Positions 37,103-46,671 of a stretch of DNA of 64,000 nucleotides are shown here, in pieces; the stretch's first letter is position 1; each line of letters begins with the position of its first letter. A program made the position numbers and the translations under genes. A model generated the notes under the pieces. The model had not been told where the DNA came from. It did not search any database and saw only the letters and a program-made list of their open reading frames with translations. Location of the stretch: positions 124,001 through 188,000 of the forward strand of contig QFXE01000005.1 in NCBI GenBank assembly GCA_003349915.1. Direction: 5' to 3'. Source of the DNA: an endosymbiont of Escarpia spicata (GTDB lineage: Bacteria; Pseudomonadota; Gammaproteobacteria; Chromatiales; Chromatiaceae).

Positions 37103-38773
37103 ATGAAAATCCAAGTCAGTGAACTAATTATCAAATATATGGAGCGTTTGGGTATCGAGGCTATTTTTGGCATGCCCGGCGCTCACATATTACCTGTTTA
37201 TGACGCATTGTATGATTCAGATATACAAAGCATATTGGCCAAACACGAACAGGGAGCAGCTTTCATGGCTGGCGGATACGCCAGAGCCTCCAATACAATA
37301 TCTGCCTGTATAGCAACTGCCGGACCTGGTGCCACGAATCTGATAACGGGCGTTGCCAATGCTTATGCGGACAGGTTACCCATCCTTGTCATTACGGGTG
37401 AAACATCAACCCATATTTTTGGTAAGGGTGGTCTCCAGGAAAGCTCTGGAGAAGGCGGTAGCATCGATCAGGAAGTCCTGTTCAAAAGCATCACAAAATA
37501 TAGCAAAACAGTAGAAAGGACCGACTATCTTGCCCAGGTTTTGAACCAGGTTTCCACAATACTGCTCTCCCCAAACCCAGGACCGGTACTCCTCAGCTTT
37601 CCATTTAATGTTCAGAAAGAGATGGTTGACGACGCAATTCTGGATAACATAAAGACAAAGCGGCGTGTTCATAGAGTCCAAGAGGATTTTCCAGCCGTAG
37701 AATCGCTATCCAGGCAGATAATCGATGCCAACAACCCTGTAATAGTAGCCGGGTATGGCTGTATAAAATCCGGTGCACAGGAGATCGTCTCCCGGTTGAG
37801 CGAATCGATGAATATTCCTGTTGCAACCAGCCTCAAGGGAAAGGGCATTATAGAGGAGCATGCGACACTATCCCTTGGAAGCTTGGGGGTCACCTCAAAT
37901 GGCAACGCCTACAGATACATCGTAGAAAAAGCGGATCTGTTAATTTTTCTTGGCGCAGGCTTTAACGAAAGAACAAGTTACTTATGGGATGAAAAACTGC
38001 TGAGAAATAAAAAAGTCGTGCAGATCGACAACGATAATGACCAGTTGGAAAAGGTCTTCGAGGCAGAGGTTGCAATTCATGGAGATATCAAAGAAATCCT
38101 GTCTGGTGTACTGAAAAATATCGACAAGAGTGAGTGCACCAAAAAAAACATCAAGGAGATCGGGGAGAATATAGAAAAACTGGCGAGGTATTCAAATGCT
38201 GGAGAATCCTCGGTTTCCCAGCCGGAATTTTCGCTGGCAGAAGGTTTTTTCACAAGATTGGAAAAATATTTCCCAGAGGAGATTCTTCTCTTTGATGACA
38301 ATATCATTTTTGCACAAAACTTCTTTAGCGTATCCCGAGGCAACCACTACTTTCCGAACTCTGGAATCTCCTCATTGGGACATGCTATTCCAGCAGCAAT
38401 TGGCGCAAGGTTCGCCATGCATATGCCGACATTTGCTATTCTTGGTGATGGTGGGTTTCAGATGTGCTGCATGGAGATAATGACGGCAGTCAACTACAAC
38501 ATACCGCTAAATATTGTTGTTTTTAACAACTCCACTATGGGCCTCATCCGCAAGAACCAATTCCAGCAGTACAACAAACGATTCATCAATTGCGACTTCA
38601 TCAATCCTGACTTTAAACACCTCGCCAGGTCTTTTGGGATAAACCACAAAACAATCAAAACTGAGTCAGACATTACCGATTTATTTAAAAGCAGTGACCT
38701 TGAAGGTTCAATAAATCTTATAGAGATAATCATTGATAAAAATGCCTTTCCTACCTACATGTCAAAAAGATAA
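37103..38773 (+). CDS. ThDP-dependent enzyme of the acetolactate synthase family
   Basis: The 556-residue protein has the three ThDP-enzyme domains: N-terminal Pyr domain with catalytic Glu (KHEQGAAFMAGGYAR), a central domain (VIVAGYGCIKSGAQ), and the PP domain with GDGGFQMCCMEIMTAVNYNI, the ThDP-diphosphate and metal motif. Length fits acetolactate synthase and related decarboxylases, but no small regulatory subunit or ilvC is nearby, so branched-chain amino acid synthesis is unlikely. The next gene, a glycosyltransferase-like protein 18 bp on, suggests a role in making a modified sugar or a cell-surface compound. Confidence 0.87.
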   Translation: MKIQVSELIIKYMERLGIEAIFGMPGAHILPVYDALYDSDIQSILAKHEQGAAFMAGGYARASNTISACIATAGPGATNLITGVANAYADRLPILVITGETSTHIFGKGGLQESSGEGGSIDQEVLFKSITKYSKTVERTDYLAQVLNQVSTILLSPNPGPVLLSFPFNVQKEMVDDAILDNIKTKRRVHRVQEDFPAVESLSRQIIDANNPVIVAGYGCIKSGAQEIVSRLSESMNIPVATSLKGKGIIEEHATLSLGSLGVTSNGNAYRYIVEKADLLIFLGAGFNERTSYLWDEKLLRNKKVVQIDNDNDQLEKVFEAEVAIHGDIKEILSGVLKNIDKSECTKKNIKEIGENIEKLARYSNAGESSVSQPEFSLAEGFFTRLEKYFPEEILLFDDNIIFAQNFFSVSRGNHYFPNSGISSLGHAIPAAIGARFAMHMPTFAILGDGGFQMCCMEIMTAVNYNIPLNIVVFNNSTMGLIRKNQFQQYNKRFINCDFINPDFKHLARSFGINHKTIKTESDITDLFKSSDLEGSINLIEIIIDKNAFPTYMSKR

Positions 38774-38791
38774 ACCACGGCTTCAAGCATT

Positions 38792-40639
38792 ATGGTTTCG
38801 GCCTCTTACAAAATTCTCACCCGTTTTCTTGAGACACACACCAATAATCCAGCATTAAACCTTCTTAACAAATCACTCAAGAAGAAACTATCTCTACCTT
38901 CTGCTCAGAAACAGATCGATGAGATTCTTCCTGTCTATCAAACATCCATTCAAAATATTGAAAAAGATTTCCTGACATCAAATTACGATGACGCACTCAT
39001 CGAATGGTATCACCTGCTTTTTCAGGAGATGGAGAGCCATATTACCTTAACTGGGCGCGATTCCAGGCATAAATTCGTCATCATTATTCCTGTAGCTGAC
39101 AGGCCACAACATCTGCGAAACTGTCTGAAAAGCTTGCTCAATCTCTGTCAATCGTTTCAATACGGTGGATTCCAGGATCACAAATTCAACAAAGTATCCG
39201 TAATCATTGCCGATGACTCAAAACACTCAAATAGTATTCTGGATAACAGGGAAATCTCTCATTATTTCAATGTTCATGGGCTTGAAACCCTCTACTTTGG
39301 TCAAGATGAGCAACTGGAACAGATCGCTCAACTGACAAATGAAAAGAGAAAATCATTGTCAGGTGTATTGGGAAGCTTCGACAGATCTGCCTTCTATCAC
39401 AAAGGCCCGTCCTTGATGCGTAATATTGTCTATCTCAAGCTGAATGAGATGAGCAAGCAGGAGGAGAGTCTCTTATTCTATTTTGTTGACAGCGACCAGG
39501 AATTTAGAGCAAGGGTCCATTCAGATAATGGTGATAAGGATATCTACGCCATCAACTATTTTTACGAATTGGACAGGGCATTTTCATCTAATGATATCAG
39601 CGTACTGACGGGAAAGGTGGTCGGCGACCCCCCCGTTTCCCCTTCCGTTATGACCGGAACATTTCTTGATGACGTCATTGCCTTTCTGCTTCAAATGGCA
39701 GAATCAGGTGCCGGACACTCCTGCCTGTTCCACCAGGCAACCCGCCGCAATGCCAACGAGGCCGCTTACCACGACATGGCCAATCTGTTTGGCTTCACAC
39801 CGACATCAAACACCTATAGATACAACTGCACGCTGGATGGCAAGCATGAAAACTGTCACTGCTTTGTAGATTTCTCCAGCAAGTTAAACCAGTTCTTTTA
39901 TGGAGAGCATCCCACCAGAAAAAGTTACTTCAGCCATAAAGTCGATATTCACACCACCACTCCCGCAAGAACCGTCTATACCGGAAATTATATTTTCAAC
40001 AAAAACGGATTGAGCCATTTCATCCCGTTCGCAAGCCTCAAACTAAGGATGGCAGGACCTGTCCTTGGAAGACTGATCAGATCCGAGTTAGAAGATCAAT
40101 TTGTCTCGGCAAACCTGCCGATGCTCCACAATCGAACGGTAGAAAAGACCGGTCGATCAGAATTCAGACCCGGCATAGAGAAACAGGCCGACAACATCGA
40201 CCTGTCAGGAGAGTTCGAACGGCAATTTTTTGGTGATGTAATGCTGTTTACCATCGAAAAACTGGCTGAGGCAGGTTATCCAATACAGATGCCAGCCAAA
40301 GCAGTCATCGTTCAGACATTGGACACAACAGAAGAAAACATCCTTCGGCAATACACTGAAAAGCGCACAGAGATAGTGGGCAAGTTGGAACAGTTAAAGA
40401 CAATCTTTTCCAACAAAGACAGCTGGTGGAATCAATCGAAGGCAATGGAACCTGCAGCCGAAAACTTCAATCTGTTTATAAATAATATAGAAAATAATTT
40501 TGGAAAAAATTCCCGGTGCTATGCACTTATAAATTCAACGGCTCACAGAAAAAAACGCAACGACGATATTCTCAATGCGATCCTGCAATATAGAGAAGAC
40601 AGGAAATCCTGGAAAAGTGCCTTGGCCGCAAGAGAGTAG
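38792..40639 (+). CDS. Large glycosyltransferase-like protein of unknown function
   Basis: The 615-residue protein has a central GT-A-like region (KFVIIIPVADRPQHLRNCLK, VIIADDSKHSN, FYFVDSDQEFR with a DxD-like DSD), flanked by N- and C-terminal helical parts. A Cys/His-rich segment (CTLDGKHENCHCF) lies near residue 350. I do not recognise a named family. The close coupling to the ThDP enzyme upstream (18 bp) suggests that both act on one pathway. Confidence 0.65.
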   Translation: MVSASYKILTRFLETHTNNPALNLLNKSLKKKLSLPSAQKQIDEILPVYQTSIQNIEKDFLTSNYDDALIEWYHLLFQEMESHITLTGRDSRHKFVIIIPVADRPQHLRNCLKSLLNLCQSFQYGGFQDHKFNKVSVIIADDSKHSNSILDNREISHYFNVHGLETLYFGQDEQLEQIAQLTNEKRKSLSGVLGSFDRSAFYHKGPSLMRNIVYLKLNEMSKQEESLLFYFVDSDQEFRARVHSDNGDKDIYAINYFYELDRAFSSNDISVLTGKVVGDPPVSPSVMTGTFLDDVIAFLLQMAESGAGHSCLFHQATRRNANEAAYHDMANLFGFTPTSNTYRYNCTLDGKHENCHCFVDFSSKLNQFFYGEHPTRKSYFSHKVDIHTTTPARTVYTGNYIFNKNGLSHFIPFASLKLRMAGPVLGRLIRSELEDQFVSANLPMLHNRTVEKTGRSEFRPGIEKQADNIDLSGEFERQFFGDVMLFTIEKLAEAGYPIQMPAKAVIVQTLDTTEENILRQYTEKRTEIVGKLEQLKTIFSNKDSWWNQSKAMEPAAENFNLFINNIENNFGKNSRCYALINSTAHRKKRNDDILNAILQYREDRKSWKSALAARE

Positions 40640-40658
40640 CCACATCACTATTCAGAAT

Positions 40659-40721
40659 GTAGGCCCGATCAAGCGTAGCGGATCGGGCATTGCCGGTTCC
40701 GCTACGCTTGAACCGGCCTAC
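40659..40721. repeat. Palindromic repeat, family C
   Basis: GTAGGCCCGATCAAGCGTAG at the left and GCTACGCTTGAACCGGCCTAC at the right are imperfect inverted arms. Related copies lie at 45843-45930 and 60661-60701. It is followed at 40726-40741 by TAGGGTCTGTTAACAC, nearly identical to 9631-9646. Confidence 0.75.
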
Positions 40722-40790
40722 TTGCTAGGGTCTGTTAACACGATGCGCATCGTAATCCAACAACATTGGCCGCGTTCTAAATAGTTCATA

Positions 40791-40894
40791 GGATAGGCGA
40801 CATACACAAATAAGGGTGTCGGCGGAATGGACGCCGCCGTCAAGCCTACAGGGATGTATATTCGGCGTCCCTCATTTGAGGAGGTCGCCTATCC
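40791..40894. repeat. 104-bp palindromic element, family D
   Basis: GGATAGGCGAC (40791-40801) and GTCGCCTATCC (40884-40894) are perfect terminal inverted repeats; the inner arms also pair (GGGTGTCGGCGGAAT near 40814 against TTCGGCGTCCCTC near 40861). It lies just upstream of the tsaB 3' end. No second copy was seen in the window. Confidence 0.7.
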
Positions 40895-40930
40895 AACGTT
40901 CTCCTTGGCATGTTGAATTGTGCTGAATAG

Positions 40931-41614
40931 TTACCCGGCTTTTTTATTGGCAACACGATCCCTGAGATAGATCGGCAAGGCCAATTCAGGTGCCACACTA
41001 TTCCCCGCCTCAAAACCCGCCACACCCAGCAGGGCCACATCCTCCGCACTGCAATAGAGATCAGGCATCTGCTCTTCCAAACCTGCACCCATACGTTCTG
41101 CCAACAGCCCACCATATGCAGCCCATCCTGTGCCGACACCGTACCAGCCGTCACCATCCGGAAGGTTAACATCTTCGGCTTTCGCGGCTGCCTCCCTACC
41201 CTCTAATTCAACCAGTCCAGCCGCACCAAGATGATAAGCCGCCCAGTAGACCTCACCCATACGCGCATCAAACGCCGGCAACAGCCGCTTAAAGCCGTTC
41301 TCCCGGCAGGCACGCTGGGCCAAAGCAGCAAGCGTGGAGACCGGCACTACCGGCAGGTCAGCTGCAAATGCCACGCCCTGAACCACGCCGGTGGCAATCC
41401 GCACTCCAGTGAATGATCCCGGACCCCGGCCGAATGCAATGGCATCCAGTTGCGGCGGCACCAAACCCGCCTCACTCAACAGTTCATCCATCATGGCAAG
41501 TACCAGCTCACTGTGACCTCTTGGGCGTACTTCGTAGCGCAAGTGAATCTCACCATCGATTGAGAGGGCAACGGAGCAGGCTTCGGCAGCAGTTTCGAGG
41601 GCAAGCAATTTCAT
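40931..41614 (-). CDS. tsaB: tRNA threonylcarbamoyladenosine biosynthesis protein TsaB
   Basis: TsaB is the dimerisation partner of TsaD in t6A37 modification of ANN-decoding tRNAs. The 227-residue protein begins MKLLALETAAEACSVALSID and has GPGSFTGVRIATGVVQGVAF, the family signature. It is the first gene read leftward after the RND pair; the 39-bp gap to the RND permease gene allows but does not prove read-through. Confidence 0.94.
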   Translation of the reverse strand: MKLLALETAAEACSVALSIDGEIHLRYEVRPRGHSELVLAMMDELLSEAGLVPPQLDAIAFGRGPGSFTGVRIATGVVQGVAFAADLPVVPVSTLAALAQRACRENGFKRLLPAFDARMGEVYWAAYHLGAAGLVELEGREAAAKAEDVNLPDGDGWYGVGTGWAAYGGLLAERMGAGLEEQMPDLYCSAEDVALLGVAGFEAGNSVAPELALPIYLRDRVANKKAG

Positions 41615-41653
41615 TGAGGGGGTATCAACTCAAAAAACAGGAGACCGATTTTA

Positions 41654-44600
41654 TCAGTTCGTTGCCCGCAGCGCTTTTCTGCGTTCACGACGTTCCTGCA
41701 AGCCCTGCAACAGATCCCACAAAACGGGCACGATAAACAGGGTCAGGGCGGTTGCCGTCGCCAGTCCGGCAACAAAGGTCGAAGCCATGGTGCCCCAGAT
41801 GAGCGAATAGCTTGGAAAACCGACTGCCATCGGCAGCAGGCCCAGGGTCGTGGTGAGCGTCGTCAAGACAATAGGGCGCAATCGAACCTGGACTCCGTCA
41901 ACGATTGCATCCCGGCGTGACATACCGCTTCGATAGCGTTTATTGATAAAATCTACCAGTACCAGCGCATCGTTTACCACTACACCCGCCACGCCGATGA
42001 CAGCAATAAAACTGTTGACCGTGAAGAGTGTCTGACTCACCAGCTTACCGAACACCACGCCAATCAACGCAAAAACGATTGCAGACAGAATGATCAACGG
42101 TTGCAGATAGGACTGAAACTGCGTCGCCAGGATCACATACATGACCAACACTGCAATGATGAAAGCGTAGGCCAACGACTCGAATGACCGCTGCGTATCT
42201 TCATGCTCGCCACCAAAAGTGACCGTTGCGCCGGGATACAAATCACGAACAGATTCATAATAGCGCTTTACCCCGTTCACGATGGCAGGCGTCGAGGTCG
42301 GTGCACCCGGCTTGATGTTTGCCTTCAGGCTGATGGCTCTTTGCCCCCGATATCGTTTTATCTCTCCGGCTTCACTGTAAGCATGGATTCTGACAAGATC
42401 GGCCAGGTGGACAGGGCGTTCAGCATCCTCCACAACCGGAATATAGAGCGCATTCTCCGGTTCTATCAGCCTCTCCGGATCAATATAGAGCTTGAGATCA
42501 ACCTCTTCATCAATGTGCCGGTATTTACCCAGATAGCGGCCATCCAATACACTGGCGGCCAACTGCGTCACATGCGCGCTGTCGAGTCCATACTCAGCTA
42601 CTCGATCCTGCAGCACTTCAAATTGAATCGCCCGTTTCGGTAGCCCCCGGTCATCCGCCAGATCAAGCAAGTGTGTTCCAATTTCCGGATCTCCGCGCAT
42701 ATAATCAAGCAGATCCGTCGCCAGGGCCGATACCGATTCGATATTTGAACCCACCACACGCACGTTGATGTCCTTGCCACTTGGAGGGCCATCGTTCTGT
42801 GGGTGAATGTGCAGTTCAAATCCATCTGTCTCAAAGATCGGTTTGAGTTTTTCCCGCATCCGATCCAAATGCAGCAGGGGATCATCAAAAGCCTGTTCAT
42901 TCGCTGATGGCATGGTCACCATCACCGAACAGTGATTGTTACCATAGACCGGCTCATAATCCTCATTGAAGTAGAAACCGGCATAACCGGCCGCTGCCTT
43001 GGCCATCCCCGGCCCATCTGCCATCACTGCCTCAGAGATCTTCCGCACGCGTTTGTCCACCACCTCGATCGGTATGCTGCCTGGCCCCACCACATCGACA
43101 TAGTAGAGTTTGTAGTCATCGGGAAAGAATTGAATACGGATCAACGGCACCTTGCCGCTGGCCGACAGACCCAACACGACCACAGCAGCAGCGAACAGCA
43201 GCATCACCAAAGCCACGCTGGTCAGGCGAAAACGCATTGTCAGTTTCAGCAGGCTGCTGGTAAATCGCCGCAACACCCGCATCAGGGCATTGTCCCGCTT
43301 CACTGCGGTATTCTTCTTATCGGCTCTGGGCCCAAAGTCGAGGTAGTGAATGGGCAGGATCAGCAGACATTCGACCAGCGAGGCCACTATGGCAAAGGTG
43401 ACCGCCTTCGGCACCAAGGCAAAAAACTGTCCGGTCGTTCCGCTCATGATCAGCATCGGCAGAAAAGCTGCCACCGTGGTCATGGTTGCGGCGATCACCG
43501 GCAGGGCCACTTCGGAAGTCCCCTTGACGATCGCCTCCCGAAGCGGACGGCCTTCCTGCACATGACGATAGATATTTTCCGTCACCACAATGGCATCGTC
43601 CACAACGATGCCTGTCACCAGTACAAAGGAGAAGAGCGTGATTTCGTTCAGGCTGTTGCCGGTGAGGTACATGATCAGCATGGTGATCATGAAAGAGAAG
43701 GGTATCCCGATGGTAACCAGACCGGCATTACGTATGCCCATGAAATACCAGATAATCAGGGAGACCAGAGAGATACCCACCAGCATATTCATACCGAGGG
43801 TATTCAGCCCGTCCTTGATATAGACGGTGGAGTCCTGGGTCAGGACCAGCCCTACATCCTGTGCCTGCAGCAGGGGACGATACTCATCGACCACTGCCGC
43901 GACAGCATCACGGATATCCATGGCATTGCCGGCATCCGACTTGGTCACCTTCAGCGCCAGTGAAGGTTTGCCGTTTACCGACGAGATCACGGTTGGATCC
44001 CGGTAGCCCATCCCGGCCCGGCTTATTACATCTTCAACCCGTACCAGGCTGCCATCGGCATCAACCCGGATCACTGTCCCCAGAACCTGTTCCAGAGAGT
44101 CGAAACGTTCGTCAACCTTGACCAGGAATTGACCTGTACCGTTACTGAAATTACCGGCGGGCAGTGACACATTGGCCCTGTTTAATGCATTGGCGACAGC
44201 ATCGAAACTGACCCCAAGAGATTTAAGCTTCTCCGGATCAAGTTTGACATGAAACTCCTGGACATACTCCCCCGAGAGTTCAACCTCCTGTACTCCACTG
44301 ATCTTCTGCAGCCGGGTTTTCATCTCCCCAGCCATCAGGGCCAGCGCCCGGTTCTCATGATCTCCAGTGAAATTCACCACGATCACCGGCAGCCAGTCCT
44401 GCACCTTGGCATTGATCAGGTTGGGCGGATCAACGCTTTCCGGTAGTTCGCTGATAACGTTGAGCACCTCAAACCGCACCTCGTTATAGAGCACGTCATA
44501 ATCGGCGTCATCGACAAACTTTAAGCGAATGTGTGATCGGCCGCTGAATGATGTGGCGCTGATCCACTCCACATCGTCTACCGATTCGAGCGCCTCCTCA

Positions 44601-44803
44601 ATCTTGCGGGTTACCAGACTCTCCACATCGACCGGAGAGGCCCCTGGATAGACCGTGGAGATGATTACCTCTCCGAAACCAAAATTGGGATAGCGTTCCG
44701 CCGGCAAGGAAAAAAGAGAGAAAAATCCCACCACGATCAGAACGACAAACATCAGGTTGTAGAAAACCTTCTGTTTTAGCGAGAATTTGACCACCGATTC
44801 CAT
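41654..44803 (-). CDS. RND family efflux permease
   Basis: The 1049-residue protein has the RND layout: span 1 (KQKVFYNLMFVVLIVVGFFS), a large periplasmic loop, spans 2-6 with the paired Asp residues in TGIVVDDAIVVTENIYRH (span 4), a second periplasmic loop, and spans 7-12. It is of AcrB-like HAE type or of related sequence class; the substrate is unknown. It is preceded by the adaptor gene with a 6-bp gap. No outer-membrane TolC-like gene is adjacent. Confidence 0.93.
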   Translation of the reverse strand: MESVVKFSLKQKVFYNLMFVVLIVVGFFSLFSLPAERYPNFGFGEVIISTVYPGASPVDVESLVTRKIEEALESVDDVEWISATSFSGRSHIRLKFVDDADYDVLYNEVRFEVLNVISELPESVDPPNLINAKVQDWLPVIVVNFTGDHENRALALMAGEMKTRLQKISGVQEVELSGEYVQEFHVKLDPEKLKSLGVSFDAVANALNRANVSLPAGNFSNGTGQFLVKVDERFDSLEQVLGTVIRVDADGSLVRVEDVISRAGMGYRDPTVISSVNGKPSLALKVTKSDAGNAMDIRDAVAAVVDEYRPLLQAQDVGLVLTQDSTVYIKDGLNTLGMNMLVGISLVSLIIWYFMGIRNAGLVTIGIPFSFMITMLIMYLTGNSLNEITLFSFVLVTGIVVDDAIVVTENIYRHVQEGRPLREAIVKGTSEVALPVIAATMTTVAAFLPMLIMSGTTGQFFALVPKAVTFAIVASLVECLLILPIHYLDFGPRADKKNTAVKRDNALMRVLRRFTSSLLKLTMRFRLTSVALVMLLFAAAVVVLGLSASGKVPLIRIQFFPDDYKLYYVDVVGPGSIPIEVVDKRVRKISEAVMADGPGMAKAAAGYAGFYFNEDYEPVYGNNHCSVMVTMPSANEQAFDDPLLHLDRMREKLKPIFETDGFELHIHPQNDGPPSGKDINVRVVGSNIESVSALATDLLDYMRGDPEIGTHLLDLADDRGLPKRAIQFEVLQDRVAEYGLDSAHVTQLAASVLDGRYLGKYRHIDEEVDLKLYIDPERLIEPENALYIPVVEDAERPVHLADLVRIHAYSEAGEIKRYRGQRAISLKANIKPGAPTSTPAIVNGVKRYYESVRDLYPGATVTFGGEHEDTQRSFESLAYAFIIAVLVMYVILATQFQSYLQPLIILSAIVFALIGVVFGKLVSQTLFTVNSFIAVIGVAGVVVNDALVLVDFINKRYRSGMSRRDAIVDGVQVRLRPIVLTTLTTTLGLLPMAVGFPSYSLIWGTMASTFVAGLATATALTLFIVPVLWDLLQGLQERRERRKALRATN

Positions 44804-44809
44804 AGCGGA

Positions 44810-45802
44810 TTACTCCCCACCCATGACGAACTGATCGCCTGGCTTGACCCCGGGAGCCGTCACCCTGACCCACTCCCCTGCCCTGCCCTTGGCACGGCCC
44901 AGGAATACAACCCTGATATCACTGCCGTCAGTACGCTTCAGCCAGTGCTCCTCATAGCGTTCCGACACTGCCCCTGCAGGCAATACCACTGCCCCGGAAC
45001 GGGCGGGAAGATCAAGTGTCAACTCAGCACGCAGTCCACCCCTTGCACTCCCGGCATCTACCGCTATCTCCAATTCAACATAGATCTTGTGGGAGGCTTC
45101 ATCAAAGGAGGGTGAGACCCGCTCGATCTTCGCCACCATCTTCTGACCCAGTCCGGGCAGAAAGAGCGCCAACTTCTCACCCAGCCCCTGCAGGGTCTGA
45201 AATTCCGCCAACGATAGTGCGAATGGGACCAGCAATCGGCTGTAATCTCCAACCCTGACCACCGGTTCGCCGCTATTGATCCACTGCCCCCGCTCCACAT
45301 GGCGCTCGACCAGATGCCAACCATCAGGCGCGTTTATGCAGTGGCGATTCTTTTTCTCACGCAGTTTCTCTTTCTGCACCTTGAGGGAAACAATCTGACT
45401 GCGGGCGCTGTCAAGATTGCGTTGCGCATCGTCCAGTTGGCTCTCGGAGGAGCTCTTCTGTTTCAGCAACTGACTGAAACGTTTCACCTGCTTTCGATAG
45501 TGACGGACATCGACTTCAAGACGCTGTGTCTCAGCGCTGTTGGCACGCAGATCCAGTTTAATAAAGGTGTCATCAAGACAAACCAGCGGACGCTTGGCGT
45601 CGATTCGGTCACCCACATCAGCATTTACCTCCTCCACCCTGCCTGAGGCTTCAGCGGAGAGTGTCAGCAACGTGCGCGCCCCGGTAAATCCGGAGAGCAC
45701 CTCCCGTTGCGTGGCGAGTTGCGCCGCCACCAACTCTTGCGCACGGATATCAGTAGCGATCAGGCCACTGATCAGTAGCAGCACTCCCAAAACCTTCTGC
45801 AT
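44810..45802 (-). CDS. RND efflux periplasmic adaptor (membrane fusion protein)
   Basis: The 330-residue protein has a signal peptide, biotinyl-lipoyl-like halves (LSAEASGRVEEVNADVGDRI, and APDGWHLVERHVERGQWINS), and a coiled-coil hairpin between them (RHYRKQVKRFSQLLKQKSSS). Cys residues appear in both (LVCLDDTF, RHCINAPDG). It links the permease to an outer-membrane channel. ATG 45802 is preferred over GTG 45811 because GGGAG lies at the right distance. First gene of the RND operon, divergent from a TetR regulator. Confidence 0.9.
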   Translation of the reverse strand: MQKVLGVLLLISGLIATDIRAQELVAAQLATQREVLSGFTGARTLLTLSAEASGRVEEVNADVGDRIDAKRPLVCLDDTFIKLDLRANSAETQRLEVDVRHYRKQVKRFSQLLKQKSSSESQLDDAQRNLDSARSQIVSLKVQKEKLREKKNRHCINAPDGWHLVERHVERGQWINSGEPVVRVGDYSRLLVPFALSLAEFQTLQGLGEKLALFLPGLGQKMVAKIERVSPSFDEASHKIYVELEIAVDAGSARGGLRAELTLDLPARSGAVVLPAGAVSERYEEHWLKRTDGSDIRVVFLGRAKGRAGEWVRVTAPGVKPGDQFVMGGE

Positions 45803-45842
45803 CGCTTCCACTCCCTATGTCACTATTTGCTCTATTTCAGAT

Positions 45843-45930
45843 GTAGGCCGGTTCAAGCATAGCGGAATCGGCAAGCGCTATGCGTTGTACCTAATTCATT
45901 GCCTGATCCGTTGCGCTTGATCAGGCCTAC
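45843..45930. repeat. Palindromic repeat, family C, in the RND-TetR intergenic region
   Basis: GTAGGCCGGTTCAAGCATAG at the left and CGTTGCGCTTGATCAGGCCTAC at the right are imperfect inverted arms, related to 40659-40721. It lies 40 bp upstream of the RND adaptor start and may affect its promoter. Confidence 0.7.
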
Positions 45931-45984
45931 GAACTCATGGAGGACAAAGCACGATATCGACATGCATACCAGTAATGTTGGCAG

Positions 45985-46004
45985 TGTATACATAGATGTA
46001 TGCA
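45985..46004. promoter_or_regulatory. Probable TetR operator
   Basis: TGTATACATAGATGTATGCA is a 20-bp palindrome with one mismatched pair, centred between the divergent RND and TetR genes. An outer inverted pair (AATGTTGG near 45973 and GTCAACAT near 46007) surrounds it. Palindromes of this size and place are usual for TetR-family autorepression and control of the divergent efflux genes. Confidence 0.6.
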
Positions 46005-46046
46005 ATGTCAACATCGACTGATATACTCCCCCTGAGGAGATTGTTA

Positions 46047-46670
46047 ATGAGCAAGAGATCGGGCGAAACATATCACCACGGTAATCTGCATGACACGCTG
46101 ATCGCCGCTGCAATCGAACTGATCCGCGACAAAGGCCCGAATGCATTCAGCCTTCGGGAACTGGCTAAAAAGGCAGGTGTCAGCCACACTGCGCCCTATC
46201 GTCACTTCAAAGATAAAAATGCGCTGCTTTCAGCGATTGCCGAAACAGGTTTCAAAACACTGACAGAGCGCACACAAAACGCCGCCATGCAGTTTGATGG
46301 TGACCCGAAGCGGCAACTGATCGAAACCGGTGTCGCTTATGTAGAGCTTGCATTGGACAGCCCCGAGATCACGCAGTTGATGTTCGGTGGCTTCATCGAT
46401 ACGAAAAAATGTCCAAAAGAGAATTTGGATTCTGAAGCGGATAACGCCTTTCAGGGTTTGGTAAACTTGATAGAAAGCGGCAAGCAGTCCGGAATTTTTC
46501 GCAATGAAGAGACTGAATTGCTTGCGCTGGCAACCTGGTCCATGGTGCATGGATTGGCCATGCTGATCACGGGTGGCCAGCTATGCGGGATTGCGGATGA
46601 GCAGGATCAGGTGCGCAACCTGAGTGCAAAGGTGGAGACTCTGTTGATGGAGGGCATACTGGTCAGGTAA
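46047..46670 (+). CDS. TetR/AcrR family transcriptional regulator
   Basis: The 207-residue protein has a TetR helix-turn-helix (FSLRELAKKAGVSHTAPYRHF) near residues 36-56 and a TetR_C-type ligand domain. ATG 46047 is preceded by GAGGAGA; the open frame upstream to 45996 runs through the operator and is unlikely to be translated. It probably represses the divergent RND genes and itself. Confidence 0.9.
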   Translation: MSKRSGETYHHGNLHDTLIAAAIELIRDKGPNAFSLRELAKKAGVSHTAPYRHFKDKNALLSAIAETGFKTLTERTQNAAMQFDGDPKRQLIETGVAYVELALDSPEITQLMFGGFIDTKKCPKENLDSEADNAFQGLVNLIESGKQSGIFRNEETELLALATWSMVHGLAMLITGGQLCGIADEQDQVRNLSAKVETLLMEGILVR

Positions 46671-46671
46671 C

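Noticed and set aside
37103-38773. ilvB or ilvI of branched-chain amino acid synthesis
   Set aside because: No small subunit or ilvC is adjacent and the next gene is a glycosyltransferase-like protein.
41654-45802. Complete tripartite efflux operon
   Set aside because: No TolC-like outer-membrane channel gene is next to the pair; it must be supplied from elsewhere.
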